A stretch of 64,000 nucleotides of DNA. It comes from Sacculina carcini (Eukaryota > Arthropoda > Thecostraca > Sacculinidae). This document shows positions 1-13,664 of the stretch, piece by piece. A model generated the notes under the pieces. It was given only the letters and a program-made list of their open reading frames with translations. It was not told the DNA's origin and did no database searches. The first letter of the stretch is position 1. Each line of letters starts with the position of its first letter. The DNA is taken from assembly GCA_916048095.2 (NCBI GenBank), contig OU696593.1:5560830-5624829 (forward strand). The letters run 5' to 3'. Position numbers and translations under genes: made by a program.

Positions 1-367
1 GTTCGCTGGTTCAATGATCAGGGGCTTCAAACGCAAACGAAGCGATGGCTCATTTTTATGTAATAAAAATGTCCCGCGGCCAGCAATAAAACATTCAATT
101 TCACCGTGTAGAATGAATTCATATACAAAACTAATGATTTTACTTCAAGAACCAGAACGGATGGTGTTCGAGTTCTGAATTATTCCTCACGTCGTCCGGG
201 TTTAAATATGAGGCGGGCTGAGTGAAAATATTCTGTCAAAATAAAATTAAAAATAATGAAATTTAGACTTTTTAATTGATTAAGGTTTTTATGAGTTCGC
301 CTTATTTATTTTTAATTTGCAATATTTTTATGAATTGCTCCGCACAACGGGCGGGTTTTAATGCTAG
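1..367 (+). mobile_element. Helitron-like copy H0, 3' end only
   Basis: This is the 3' part of a Helitron-like copy whose body lies left of the window. It contains two GC boxes (around 193-208 and 340-356) and ends in TTTTAATGCTAG at 367, followed at once by the 5' tip of the next copy. Positions 1 to about 3,200 match 13,242 to about 16,440 at a constant offset of 13,241, so this stretch belongs to a block that is repeated further right. No coding potential is seen. Confidence 0.6.
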
Positions 368-389
368 TATATATATATAAAAGAGATCC

Positions 390-423
<34 letters not shown>

Positions 424-3400
424 CCACCCTCCTTGGTCACATTTTCAGCAAGCTGCTACTCGGTAACCACTTAATGTACCGGCCAACAATTTATACCATT
501 ACGCTGGAAATTTTCTTGTCTACACGATAAGATAAATTTAAAATTTTAAAAATGAAATCAAAAAAAGGTATCGCGGTGAAAAGACAAAATGAACCCTGAA
601 AAATGCGAAAATTTTGGTCAATATTCCTACATCTACTCCTCATAAACCAGAAATGGTACAGCCAAACAGATTATACCACTGTGTAGAAAATATTCTGGTC
701 TACGCGATAGGCTATAATAAATATCCAAAAATTAAATATAAAATATGTAAAAATGACAAAATTTCAGTCTACATTCAAAATTATATTTAAGCTCGACGCG
801 TCTGATTTTTTGTACTTTTTTGTCTATTTCTCAGCAACTAAACATCACACATCTAAATAAATATTACCATCATGCTGGGAATTTTGTTTTCTACAGCACG
901 GTATAAATTTTAATTTTCCAGAGCGTATTAAAAAAAAGTTACGGCGGTGTGAAGTCAAAATGACAAAGTCAAAAAGGCACTGAAAAACGCGAATATTTTG
1001 GTCAATATTCCGCTATCTATTCCTCTTAAACCAGCAGAGTTACAGTTATTATAATTATACTATTGTGTAGAAAATTTTGTGTTCTACAAGAAACGCTATA
1101 ATTTATACCCACAAATGATACAAAAAACGTGTAAAATTGGAAAAATTCTCAAATACATCCAAAATTACACTTGAACACCGTGCGACTAAAATTAATTCAT
1201 TTTTCTACCTATTTCTGAAGAACTATCTGTTACACATAAAAATAAATTATACCATTGTGCTGGAAAGTTTGTTTTCTACAATACGGTATAATTCTTAATT
1301 TTCCAAAGTGTATCTGAAGGAAGTTACGGCGGTGTAAAGTCAAATGGACATATTGCCAATTTGACAGCTATTATACGCACTTGCGATTACACAGGAATAT
1401 ACTACTGTGTAGAGAATTTTGAGTAATACAAGAAAATGTATAATTTATACCCACAAATGATACAAAAAACGTGTAAAATTGGCAAAATTCTCAAATACAT
1501 CCAAAATTACACTTGAACACCGGGTGACTAAAATTAATTCATTTTTCTACCCATTTCTCAGGAACTGTTTGTCATACATTAAAATTAATTATACCATCGT
1601 GCTAGAAATTTTGTTTTCCACAATACGGTATAATTTTTAATTTTCCAAAGTGTATCTGAAGGAAGTTACGGCGGTGTAAAGTCAAAAGCACATATTACCA
1701 ATTTGACAGCTATTATGCGCACTTGCGATTACACAGGAATATACACCGATTAAATTTCACTGAAGCCCAATCACAATTAAGAATGCATCATATAAGCTCC
1801 AAGCATGGATGGTGTGGTTTTATTGGGTACAGTTTAATTAATGCTACACTATACTGAATATAAAGGCTTTATTGTCCTCAATAACGTTCCGCACGACTGG
1901 CGGGTAAAATGCTACTGGGAACAAAGTAAACTACTGAATTCTACTGTATAATTTAATTGGTTTAATTTCAAGCTGCATAAGCTTAAGCTGCATAAGGATA
2001 TGGGTTGTAATATAATGCAATGCAAACTATATGAATATGCTGTTTTAGCGGACGCATAAATCTGGAATTATAGAGATGACAGAAAGTTTCATTGTTTTGA
2101 TAGTGTTACACTTCTGAATTACTACACACGAAGGACGGGTGTGAATTTGAGCAGTGTTGAGGGAAAAACATCGTCAATAATTAAAACAAGAATTTACAAA
2201 TTTGACTTTTTCTGTTGGTCGTTTTTCATCCATTTTCTTTGTGTTTGTTTCGTGTTTGAGTTCTGAATTATTCCGCACGACGGGCAGCTTTAAATAAGAG
2301 GTGGGTTGTGGAAAAACATGTTTTCTAAATTGAAACATAAATTTCACATTTCGACTTTTATATTGGCTAAAACTTTCCTATGGGTTTGTTTTTCTTTTTC
2401 AATTTTCACTAATTTTTTATGAATTGAATATTAATTATATTTTATGAACTGTTCCGCACGACGGGCGGGCTTGAATGTATCTATAAAGAGTGGGTTTAAA
2501 TGATAGCGAGGTATATGATATTTTGCTAGCAGTAAATATTCTAGCGATAAAAGTAGAATAGCTCTTAAGCAAATGATTTTGGAGAATGATGTGAACCTTT
2601 AAATATATTTTGCGATCTGATGATATATGTATTGAGAATAATACGTAGCAGAATATAGATTGCACAATATAATATCGGCTGTAGTATCAAGGGCTGTAAT
2701 ATCGGTGTAATCCAAAAAATAACAACTGTAGGAATATGATGCATTAGTGGAAGCATTAACCGGGAATCATGAGATAATATGATAATGGTGTATAATTATA
2801 TCGCATTATGCAAAAAATGTGAATTTAGCTGCCTTACAGTTTGGTTCCGATACTATATTGGCGGGTTGAGTATTGGGTACTATATTGGCGGGATAAGTAT
2901 TGGTGGGCCGCGTGTTTGGGACCCCTGGGGTAGATAATCTCAGTCTTCTGATTACAAATTATGATCGCATCAGTATATTTTGTGATCACAAACTAATAAG
3001 TTAAATCACCTCAGACTAGGCTGAGTGCGGTCAAGATTGGATGGTTGGGTTGGGTTGGGTAGGTTTGATTCAGGTTAAATTGGGTTTTAATGATAGTGGA
3101 AAATATATAAATTTTAGCAATAAATATTATAGCGGTAAAAGTAAAATAGTACTCACGCAAACGATATTGGGGAATGATGTTAAGTAATAAATAAAGTTTG
3201 GAAACATTCTCATTCATGAAAAGATTCCATCATCTTTCATTGTTTGTTTCGTGTTTGTGTTCTGAATTATACCACACGACGGGCAGATTTATACATCAGG
3301 CGGGTTGAGGGATAATATTTGTCAAAATAAGAACAAAAATATCCACATTTAGACTTTTCTATTGGTTAAGATATTTATAGGTTACATTTTTTGCTTTTCA

Positions 3401-5220
3401 ATTTGTATTCATTATATTTTATGGATTTGATATGAATTTTATTGTATGAATTGTTCCGCACGACGGGTGGGTTTAAAAAAGTGTTTTTAGATCATTTTTT
3501 CAAATGGTTCATTTAAAAAAAGGTTTTTTTTCCAAAAAAAATAATGTTCCGCGGGCAGCAACTATAGACAATAGAACGTTCAATTTTCCCTGTAGAATTA
3601 ATCCATACACAAAACCAATGGATTTGACTTCTTATATGAATTTTATTGTATGAATTGTTCCCCACGACGGGCGGGTTTAAAAAAGGTGTTTTCATTTTTT
3701 AGTTCATTTTTTCAAATGGTTCATTTAAAAAGGTATTTTTTTACAAATAAAAATGCTCCGCGGGCAGCAACTATAGACAATAGAACGTTCAATTTACCCT
3801 GTAGAATAAATCCATACACAAAACCAATGGATTTGACTTCAAGATCCAGAACGGATCGTGTTCGAGTTCTGAATTATTCAGCACGACGGGCGGGTATAAA
3901 AATGACTCAGGCGGACTGAGGGGAAATATTTTGTCGAAATAAAAATAATTAAACTTATAATTTTCAATTGATTAATATTTTTATGAGTGTACCCTATTTC
4001 ATTTTTATTTTTCCATATTTTTTTACGAATTGAATATGAATTTCATGTTATGAATTGCTCCGCACAACGGGCGGGTTTTAATGCTATATATATACATAAA
4101 AAAGAAATTATCTGTCTGTCTGTGTATGTATGCTTGAATATGAGGTGACATAATTGCGCTGGTTCATGGTTCGCTGGTTCAATGATCAGGGGCTTCAAAC
4201 GCAAACGAAGCGATGGGTCATTTTTATGAAATAAAAATGTCCCGCGGGCAGCAATAAAACGTTCAATTTCACCGTGTAGAATGAATTCATATACAAAACT
4301 AATGGATTTGACTTCAAGAACCAGAACGGATGGTGTTCGAGTTCTGAATTTTTCCTCACGTCGGGCGGGTTTAAATATGAGGCGGGTTGAGTGAAAATAT
4401 TTTGTCAAAATAAAATTAAAAATAATGAAATTTAGACTTTTTAATTGATTAAGGTCTTCATGAGTTTGCCTTATTTATTTTTAATTTGCAATATTTTTAT
4501 GAATTGTTCCGCACAACGGGCGGGTTTTAATGCGGTTTTAATGCTATATATATACATAAAGAAGAAATTATCTGTCTGTCTGTGTATGTATGCTTGAATA
4601 TGAGGTGACATAATTGCGCTGGTTCATGGTTCGCTGGTTCAATGATCAGGGGCTTCAAACGCAAACGAAGCGATGGCTCATTTTTATGCAATAAAAATGT
4701 CCCGCGAGTAGCAATAAAACGTTCAATTTCACCGTATAGAATGAATTCATATACAAAACTAATGGATTTGACTTCAAGAACCAGAACGGATGGTGTTCGA
4801 GTTCTGAATTATTCCTCACGTCGGGCGGGTTTAAATATGAGGCGGGTTGAGTGAAAATATTTTGTCAAAATAAAATTAAAAATAATGAAATTTAGACTTT
4901 TTAATTGATTAAGGTCTTCATGAGTTTGCCTTATTTATTTTTAGTTTGCAATATTTTTATGAATTGTTCCGCACAACGGGCGGGTTTTAATGCGGTTTTA
5001 ATGCTATATATATACATAAAGAAGAAATTATCTGTCTGTCTATGTATGTATGCTTGAATATGAGGTGACATAATTGCGCTGGTTCATGGTTCGCTGGTTC
5101 AATGATCAGAGGCTTCAAACGCAAACGAAGCGATGGCTCATTTTTATGAAATATAAATGTCCCGCGGGCAGTTATTCATGTTATGAATTGCTCCGCACAA
5201 CGGGCGGGTTTTAATGCTAG
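368..5220 (+). mobile_element. Helitron-like non-autonomous element, copy H1
   Basis: The copy starts with a TATATATATATAAAAGAG tip and a CTGT microsatellite (about 390-424), which resembles the TC-TATATATATAAAA tips of animal Helitrons. The first 1.8 kb is AT-rich DNA containing diverged direct subrepeats (about 342 bp apart at 1,104 and 1,446). From about 1,880 on there are repeated modules, each with a GC-rich box that can form a short CCGC/GCGG stem. The copy ends in AATGCTAG at 5,220. Other internal landmarks are a hAT-like end (2,902-2,927), a (TTGGG)3 run (3,043-3,060) and three 460-bp modules (4,061-5,216). It has no Rep/helicase ORF; the 60-120-codon ORFs are unrelated to any protein I recognise. 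The Helitron assignment is an inference from the ends. Confidence 0.6.
4061..5216 (+). repeat. 460-bp tandem module inside H1
   Basis: The segment running from the CATAAAGAAGAAATTATCTG motif to the next copy of that motif recurs at about 4,101, 4,561 and 5,021, an exact 460-bp period. Each unit ends in a GC box followed by TTTTAATGCTATATATATAC, which resembles an element 3' end joined to another element 5' end. The last unit is truncated by a deletion and runs into the terminal CTAG. The same module recurs near 9,000, 16,730, 17,180, 24,560, 25,020, 34,620, 35,080, 35,290, 35,750 and 39,900, and inverted near 54,050 and 57,950. Confidence 0.85.
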
Positions 5221-5248
5221 TCTATATATATAAAAGAGATCCTCTGTG

Positions 5249-5280
<32 letters not shown>

Positions 5281-8200
5281 CCACCCTCCTTGGTCACATT
5301 TTCAGCAAGCTGCTACTCGGTAACCACTTAATGTACCCGCCAACAATTTATACCATTACGCGGGAAATTTTCTTGTCTACACGATAGGATAAATTTAAAA
5401 TTTTAAAAATGGAATCAAAAAAAGTTATCGCGGTGAAAAGACAAAATGAACCCTGAAAAATGCGAAAATTTTGGTCAATATTCCTACATCTACTCCTCAT
5501 AAACCAGAAATGGTACAGCCAAACAGATTATACCACTGTGTAGAAAATATTCTGTTCTACACGATAGGTTATAATTAATATCCAAAAATTAAATATAAAA
5601 TATGTAAAAATGACAAAATTTCAGTCTACATTCAAAATTATATTTAAGCTCGACGCGTCCGATTTTTTGTACTTTTTTCTCTATTTCTCAGCAACTAACT
5701 ATGACACATCTAAATAAATATTACCATCATGCTGGGAATTTTGTTTTCTACAGCACGGTATAATTTTTAATTTTCCAGAGTGTATTAAAAAAAAGTTACG
5801 GCGGTGTGAAGTCAAAATGACAAAGTCAAAAATGCAAAATTAGCACTGGAAACCGTGAATATTTTGGTAAATATTCCGCTATATATTCCTCATAAACCAG
5901 AAATGGTACAGCTATAAAAATTTAACTATTGTGTAGAGAATTTTGTGTTCTACAAGAAATATTTTAATTTATACCCACAAATGATACAAAAAACGTGTAA
6001 AATTGGCAAAATTCTCAAATACATCCAAAATTACACTTGAACACCGGGTGACTAAAATTAATTCATTTTTCTACTATTTCTCGGTAACTATTTGTCACAC
6101 ATCAAAATTAATTATACCATCGTGCTGGAAATTGTATTTTTTAAAATGCGGTATAATTTTTAATTTTCCAAAGTGTATCTGAACGAAGTTACGACGGTGT
6201 AAGGTCAAAATGTCATGTTGCCAATTTGACAGCTATTATGCGTACTTGCGATTACACATGAATATACACTGATTAAATTTCACTGAAGTCCAATCACAAT
6301 TTACGCACTTGCGATTACACAGGAATATACTACTGTGTAGAGAATTTTGTGTTCTACAAGATAAGCTATAATTTATACCCACAAATGATACAAAAAACGT
6401 GTAAAATTGGCAAAATTCTCAAATACATCCAAAATTACACTTGAACACCGGGCGACTAAAATTAATTCATTTTTCTACTATTTCTCAGGAACTGTTTGTT
6501 ACACATAAAAATAAATTGTACCATCGTTCTAGAAATCTTGTCTTCTACAATACGGTATAATTTGTAATTTTCCAAAGGGTATCTGAAGGAAGTTACGGCG
6601 GTGTAAAGTCAAAAGAACATATTGCCAATTTGACAGCTATTATGCGCACTTGCGATTACACAGGAATATACACCGATTAAATTTCACTGAAGCCCAATCA
6701 CAATTCAGAATGCATCATATTATCTCCAAGCATGGATGGTGTGGTTTTATTGCGTACAGTTTAATTAATGCTACACTCTACTGAATATAAAGGCTTTATT
6801 GTCCTCAATAACGTTCCGCACGACGGGCGGGTAAAATGCTACTTGGAACAAAGTAAGCTACTGAATTTTACTGTGTAATTTAATTGGTTTAATTTCAAGT
6901 TGCATACGCTTAAGTTGCATAAGGATACGGGTTGTAATATCATGCAATGCCAAGTATATGCATATGCTGTTTTAGAGGAAGCATTAATCTGGAATTATAG
7001 AGATGTTTCATTGTTTTGATAGTGTTACACCTCTGAATTACTACACACGAAGGACGGGTGTGAATTTGAGTAGTGTTGAGGGAAAAACATCGTCAATAAT
7101 TAAAACAAGAATTTACAAATTTGACTTTTCTATTGGTCGTTTTTCATCAATTTTCTTTGTGTTTGTTTCGTGTTTGAGTTCTGAATTATTCCGCACGACG
7201 GGCAGCTTTAAATATGAGGCGGGTTGTGGAAAAACATGTTTTCTAAATTGAAACATAAATTTTACATTTAGACTTTTATATTAGCTAAAACTTTCCTGTG
7301 GGTTTGTTTTTCTTTTTCAATTTGCACTAATTTTTTATGAATTGAATATTAATTATATTTTATGAACTGTTCCGAACGACGGGCGAATTAAATGTATCTA
7401 TAAAGAGTGGGTTTAAATGATAGCGAGGTATATGATATTTTGCTAGCAGTAAATATTCTAGCGATAAAAGTAGAATAGCTCTTAAGCAAATGATTTTGGA
7501 GAATGATGTGAACCTTTAAATATATTTTGCGATCTGATGATATATGTATTAGGAATAATACGTAGCAGAATATAGATTGCATAATATAATATCGGCTGTA
7601 ATATCAAGGGCTGTAATATCGGTGTAATCCAAAAAATAACAACTGTATGAATATGATGCATTAGTGGAAGCATTAACCGGGAATTATGAGATAATATGAT
7701 AATGGTGTATAATTATATCGCATTATGCAACAAATGTGAATTTAGCTGCCTTACAGTTTGGTCCCGATACTATATTGGCGGGTTGAGAGAAAAGTATTGG
7801 TGGGCCGCGTGTTTGGGACCCCTGGGGTAGATAATCTCAGTCTTCTGATTACAAATTATGATCGCATCAGTATATTTTGTGATCACAAACTAATAAGTTA
7901 AATCACCTCAGACTAGGCTGAGAGCGGTCAAGATTGAATGGTTGGGTTGGGTTGGGTAGGTTTGACTCAGGTTATATTGGGTTTTAATGATAGCGGAAAA
8001 TAAATAAATTTTAACAATAAATATTATAGCGGTAAAAGTGAAATAGTACTTAAGCAAATGATATTGGGGAATGATGTTAAGTAATAAATATAGTTTGGAA
8101 ACATTCTGATGAAAAGATTTCATCATCTTTCATTGTTTGTTTCGTGTTTGTGTTCTGAATTATACCACACGACGGGCAGATTTATATATCAGGCGGGTTG

Positions 8201-9652
8201 AGGGATAATATTTGTCAAAATAAGAACAAAAATATTCACATTTAGACTTCTCTATTGGTTAAGATATTTATAGGTTACATTTTTTGCTTTTCAATTTGTA
8301 TTCATAATATTTTATGGATTTGATATGAATTTTATTGTATGAATTGTTCCGCACGACGGGTGGGTTTAAAAAAGTGTTTTTAGATCATTTTTTCAAATGG
8401 TTCATTTAAAAAAAGGTTTTTTTTTAAATAAAAATGTTCCGCGGGCAGCAACTATAGACAATAGAACGTTCAATTTTCCCTGTAGAATTAATCCATACAC
8501 AAAACCAATGGATTTGACTTCAAATATGAATTTTATTGTATGAATTGTTCCCCACGACGGGCGGGTTTAAAAAAGGTGTTTCCATTTTTTAGTTCATTTT
8601 TTTCAAATGGTTCATTTAAAAAAGGTATTTTTTTACAAATAAAAATGCTCCGCGGGCAGCAACTATAGACAATACAACGTTCAATTTACCCTGTAGAATT
8701 AATCCATACACAAAACCAATGGATTTTACTTCAAGATCCAGAACGGATCGTGTTCGAGTTCTGAATTATTCAGCACGACGGGCGGGTATAAAAATGACTC
8801 AGGCGGACTGAGGGGAAATATTTTGTCGAAATAAAAATAATTAAACTTATAATTTTCAATTGATTAATATTTTTATGAGTGTACCCTATTTCATTTTTAT
8901 TTTTCCTTATTTTTTTACGAATTGAATATGAATTTCATGTTATGAATTGTTCCGCACAACGGGCGGGTTTTAATGCTATATATATACATAAAGAAGAAAT
9001 TATCTGACTGTCTGTGTATGTATGCTTGAATATGAGGTGACATAATTGCGCTGGTTCATGGTTCGCTGGTTCAATGATCAGGGGCTTCAAACGCAAACGA
9101 AGCGATGGCTCATTTTTATGCAATAAAAATGTCCCGCGAGTAGCAATAAAACGTTCAATTTCACCGTATAGAATGAATTCATATACAAAACTAATGGATT
9201 TGACTTCAAGAACCAGAACGGATGGTGTTCGAGTTCTGAATTATTCCTCACGTCGGGCGGGTTTAAATATGAGGCGGGTTGAGTGAAAATATTTTGTCAA
9301 AATAAAATTAAAAATAATGAAATTTAGACTTTTTAATTGATTAAGGTCTTCATGAGTTTGCCTTATTTATTTTTAGTTTGCAATATTTTTATGAATTGTT
9401 CCGCACAATGGGCGGGTTTTAATGCGGTTTTAATGCTATATATATACATAAAGAAGAAATTATCTGTCTGTCTATGTATGCATGCTTGAATATGAGGTGA
9501 CATAATTGCGCTGGTTCATAGTTCGCTGGTTCAATGATCAGGGGCTTCAAACGCAAACGAAGCGATGGCTCATTTTTATTAAATAAAAATGTCCCGCGGG
9601 CAGTTATTCATGTTATGAATTGCTCCGCACAACGGGCGGGTTTTAATGCTAG
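5221..9652 (+). mobile_element. Helitron-like copy H2
   Basis: The 5' tip TCTATATATATAAAAGAG starts directly after the CTAG of H1, and the copy ends in CTAG at 9,652. It belongs to the subfamily whose 5' region reads CTTGGTCACATTTTCAGC. A hAT-like end lies near 7,800-7,822. The stretch from about 6,600 to 8,600 matches 19,500-21,500 in H5 at a constant offset of about 12,895. No coding region is recognised. Confidence 0.6.
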
Positions 9653-9672
9653 TATATATATAAAAGAGATCC

Positions 9673-9706
<34 letters not shown>

Positions 9707-12700
9707 CCACCCTCCTTGGTCACATTTTCAGCAAGCTGCTACTCGGTAACCACTTAATGTACCGGCCAACAATTTATACCATTACGCTGGAAATTTTCTT
9801 GTCTACACGATAAGATAAATTTAAAATTTTAAAAATGAAATCAAAAAAAGGTATCGCGGTGAAAAGACAAAATGAACCCTGAAAAATGCGAAAATTTTGG
9901 TCAATATTCCTACATCTACTCCTCATAAACCAGAAATGGTACAGCCAAACAGATTATACCACTGTGTAGAAAATATTCTGGTCTACGCGATAGGCTATAA
10001 TAAATATCCAAAAATTAAATATAAAATATGTAAAAATGACAAAATTTCAGTCTACATTCAAAATTATATTTAAGCTCGACGCGTCTGATTTTTTGTACTT
10101 TTTTCTCTATTTCTCAGCAACTAAACATCACACATCTAAATAAATATTACCATCATGCTGGGAATTTTGTTTTCTACAGCACGGTATAAATTTTAATTTT
10201 CCAGAGCGTATTAAAAAAAAGTTACGGCGGTGTGAAGTCAAAATGACAAAGTCAAAAAGGCACTGAAAAACGCGAATATTTTGGTCAATATTCCGCTATC
10301 TATTCCTCTTAAACCAGCAGAGTTACAGTTATTATAATTATACTATTGTGTAGAAAATTTTGTGTTCTACAAGAAACGCTATAATTTATACCCACAAATG
10401 ATACAAAAAACGTGTAAAATTGGAAAAATTCTCAAATACATCCAAAATTACACTTGAACACCGTGCGACTAAAATTAATTCATTTTTCTACCTATTTCTG
10501 AAGAACTATTTGTTACACATAAAAATAAATTATACCATTGTGCTGGAAAGTTTGTTTTCTACAATACGGTATAATTCTTAATTTTCCAAAGTGTATCTGA
10601 AGGAAGTTACGGCGGTGTAAAGTCAAATGGACATATTGCCAATTTGACAGCTATTATACGCACTTGCGATTACACAGGAATATACTACTGTGTAGAGAAT
10701 TTTGAGTAATACAAGAAAATGTATAATTTATACCCACAAATGATACAAAAAACGTGTAAAATTGGCAAAATTCTCAAATACATCCAAAATTACACTTGAA
10801 CACCGGGTGACTAAAATTAATTCATTTTTCTACCCATTTCTCAGGAACTGTTTGTCATACATTAAAATTAATTATACCATCGTGCTAGAAATTTTGTTTT
10901 CCACAATACGGTATAATTTTTAATTTTCCAAAGTGTATCTGAAGGAAGTTACGGCGGTGTAAAGTCAAAAGCACATATTACCAATTTGACAGCTATTATG
11001 CGCACTTGCGATTACACAGGAATATACACCGATTAAATTTCACTGAAGCCCAATCACAATTAAGAATGCATCATATAAGCTCCAAGCATGGATGGTGTGG
11101 TTTTATTGGGTACAGTTTAATTAATGCTACACTATACTGAATATAAAGGCTTTATTGTCCTCAATAACGTTCCGCACGACTGGCGGGTAAAATGCTACTG
11201 GGAACAAAGTAAACTACTGAATTCTACTGTATAATTTAATTGGTTTAATTTCAAGCTGCATAAGCTTAAGCTGCATAAGGATATGGGTTGTAATATAATG
11301 CAATGCAAACTATATGAATATGCTGTTTTAGCGGACGCATAAATCTGGAATTATAGAGATGACAGAAAGTTTCATTGTTTTGATAGTGTTACACTTCTGA
11401 ATTACTACACACGAAGGACGGGTGTGAATTTGAGCAGTGTTGAGGGAAAAACATCGTCAATAATTAAAACAAGAATTTACAAATTTGACTTTTTCTGTTG
11501 GTCGTTTTTCATCCATTTTCTTTGTGTTTGTTTCGTGTTTGAGTTCTGAATTATTCCGCACGACGGGCAGCTTTAAATAAGAGGTGGGTTGTGGAAAAAC
11601 ATGTTTTCTAAATTGAAACATAAATTTCACATTTCGACTTTTATATTGGCTAAAACTTTCCTATGGGTTTGTTTTTCTTTTTCAATTTTCACTAATTTTT
11701 TATGAATTGAATATTAATTATATTTTATGAACTGTTCCGCACGACGGGCGGGCTTGAATGTATCTATAAAGAGTGGGTTTAAATGATAGCGAGGTATATG
11801 ATATTTTGCTAGCAGTAAATATTCTAGCGATAAAAGTAGAATAGCTCTTAAGCAAATGATTTTGGAGAATGATGTGAACCTTTAAATATATTTTGCGATC
11901 TGATGATATATGTATTGAGAATAATACGTAGCAGAATATAGATTGCACAATATAATATCGGCTGTAGTATCAAGGGCTGTAATATCGGTGTAATCCAAAA
12001 AATAACAACTGTAGGAATATGATGCATTAGTGGAAGCATTAACCGGGAATCATGAGATAATATGATAATGGTGTATAATTATATCGCATTATGCAAAAAA
12101 TGTGAATTTAGCTGCCTTACAGTTTGGTTCCGATACTATATTGGCGGGTTGAGTATTGGGTACTATATTGGCGGGATAAGTATTGGTGGGCCGCGTGTTT
12201 GGGACCCCTGGGGTAGATAATCTCAGTCTTCTGATTACAAATTATGATCGCATCAGTATATTTTGTGATCACAAACTAATAAGTTAAATCACCTCAGACT
12301 AGGCTGAGTGCGGTCAAGATTGGATGGTTGGGTTGGGTTGGGTAGGTTTGATTCAGGTTAAATTGGGTTTTAATGATAGTGGAAAATATATAAATTTTAG
12401 CAATAAATATTATAGCGGTAAAAGTAAAATAGTACTCACGCAAACGATATTGTGGAATGATGTTAAGTAATAAATAAAGTTTGGAAACATTCTCATTCAT
12501 GAAAAGATTCCATCATCTTTCATTGTTTGTTTCGTGTTTGTGTTCTGAATTATACCACACGACGGGCAGATTTATACATCAGGCGGGTTGAGGGATAATA
12601 TTTGTCAAAATAAGAACAAAAATATCCACATTTAGACTTTTCTATTGGTTAAGATATTTATAGGTTACATTTTTTTGTTTTCAATTTGTATTAATTATAT

Positions 12701-13608
12701 TTTATGGATTCGATATGAATTTTATTATATGAATTGTTCCGCACGACGGGCGGGTATAAAAAAGTGTTTTTGAGTTCATTTTTTCAAATGGTTCATTTAA
12801 AAAAAGGTAATTTTTTATACATAAAAATGCTCTGCGGGCAGCAACTATAGACAATAGAACGTTCAATTTACCCTGTAGAATTAATCCATACACAAAACCA
12901 ATGGATTTGACTTCAAGATCCAGAACGGATCGTGTTCGAGTTCTGAATTATTCAGCACGACGGGCGGGTTTAAAAATGACTCAGGCGGACTGAGGGGAAA
13001 TATTTTGTCGAAATGAAAATAATTAAACTAATAATTTTCAATAGATGAATATTTTTATGAGTGTACCCTATTTAATTTTTATTTTTCCATATTTTTTATG
13101 AATTGAATATGAATTTCATGTTATGAATTGCTCCGCACAACGGTCGGGTTTTAATGCTATATATATTCATGAAGAAGAAATTATCTGTCTGTCTGTGTAT
13201 GTATGCTCAAATATGAGGTGACATAATTGCGCTGGTTCATGGTTCGCTGGTTCAATGATCAGGGGCTTCAAACGCAAACGAAGCGATGGCTCATTTTTAT
13301 GTAATAAAAATGTCCCGCGGCCAGCAATAAAACATTCAATTTCACCGTGTAGAATGAATTCATATACAAAACTAATGATTTTACTTCAAGAACCAGAACG
13401 GATGGTGTTCGAGTTCTGAATTATTCCTCACGTCGTCCGGGTTTAAATATGAGGCGGGCTGAGTGAAAATATTCTGTCAAAATAAAATTAAAAATAATGA
13501 AATTTAGACTTTTTAATTGATTAAGGTTTTTATGAGTTCGCCTTATTTATTTTTAATTTGCAATATTTTTATGAATTGCTCCGCACAACGGGCGGGTTTT
13601 AATGCTAG
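9653..13608 (+). mobile_element. Helitron-like copy H3
   Basis: The copy lies between two CTAG ends (9,652 and 13,608). From 9,640 to about 12,660 it is nearly identical to 357 to about 3,380 of H1 (offset 9,283). It is also nearly identical to H4 at an offset of 3,958, so H3 and H4 form a large tandem duplication. After about 12,660 it diverges from H1, which marks a recombination point. No coding region is recognised. Confidence 0.6.
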
Positions 13609-13630
13609 TATATATATATAAAAGAGATCC

Positions 13631-13664
<34 letters not shown>

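Noticed and set aside
2435-2756. Small ORFs of 60-120 codons repeated in nearly every Helitron-like copy (e.g. MQSIFCYV..., MMKSFHQNV..., MIRGFKRKRSDG...)
   Set aside because: They overlap on both strands, have no recognisable domain and vary in start and stop between copies. Their sameness follows from recent duplication of the DNA, so they are not called as genes.
3043-3063. TTGGG run as a telomere remnant
   Set aside because: It has only three repeats, sits inside the element and is conserved by duplication of the element.
3240-4100. CRISPR-like reading of the GC boxes (short repeats at fairly regular spacing)
   Set aside because: Spacing varies, the spacers are themselves repeated, no cas genes are present and the DNA is clearly eukaryotic.
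4141-4200. RNA polymerase III B-box-like GGTTCAATG as evidence for a tRNA-derived SINE
   Set aside because: The match to the B-box consensus is partial and no A box lies at the right distance. No cloverleaf can be folded.
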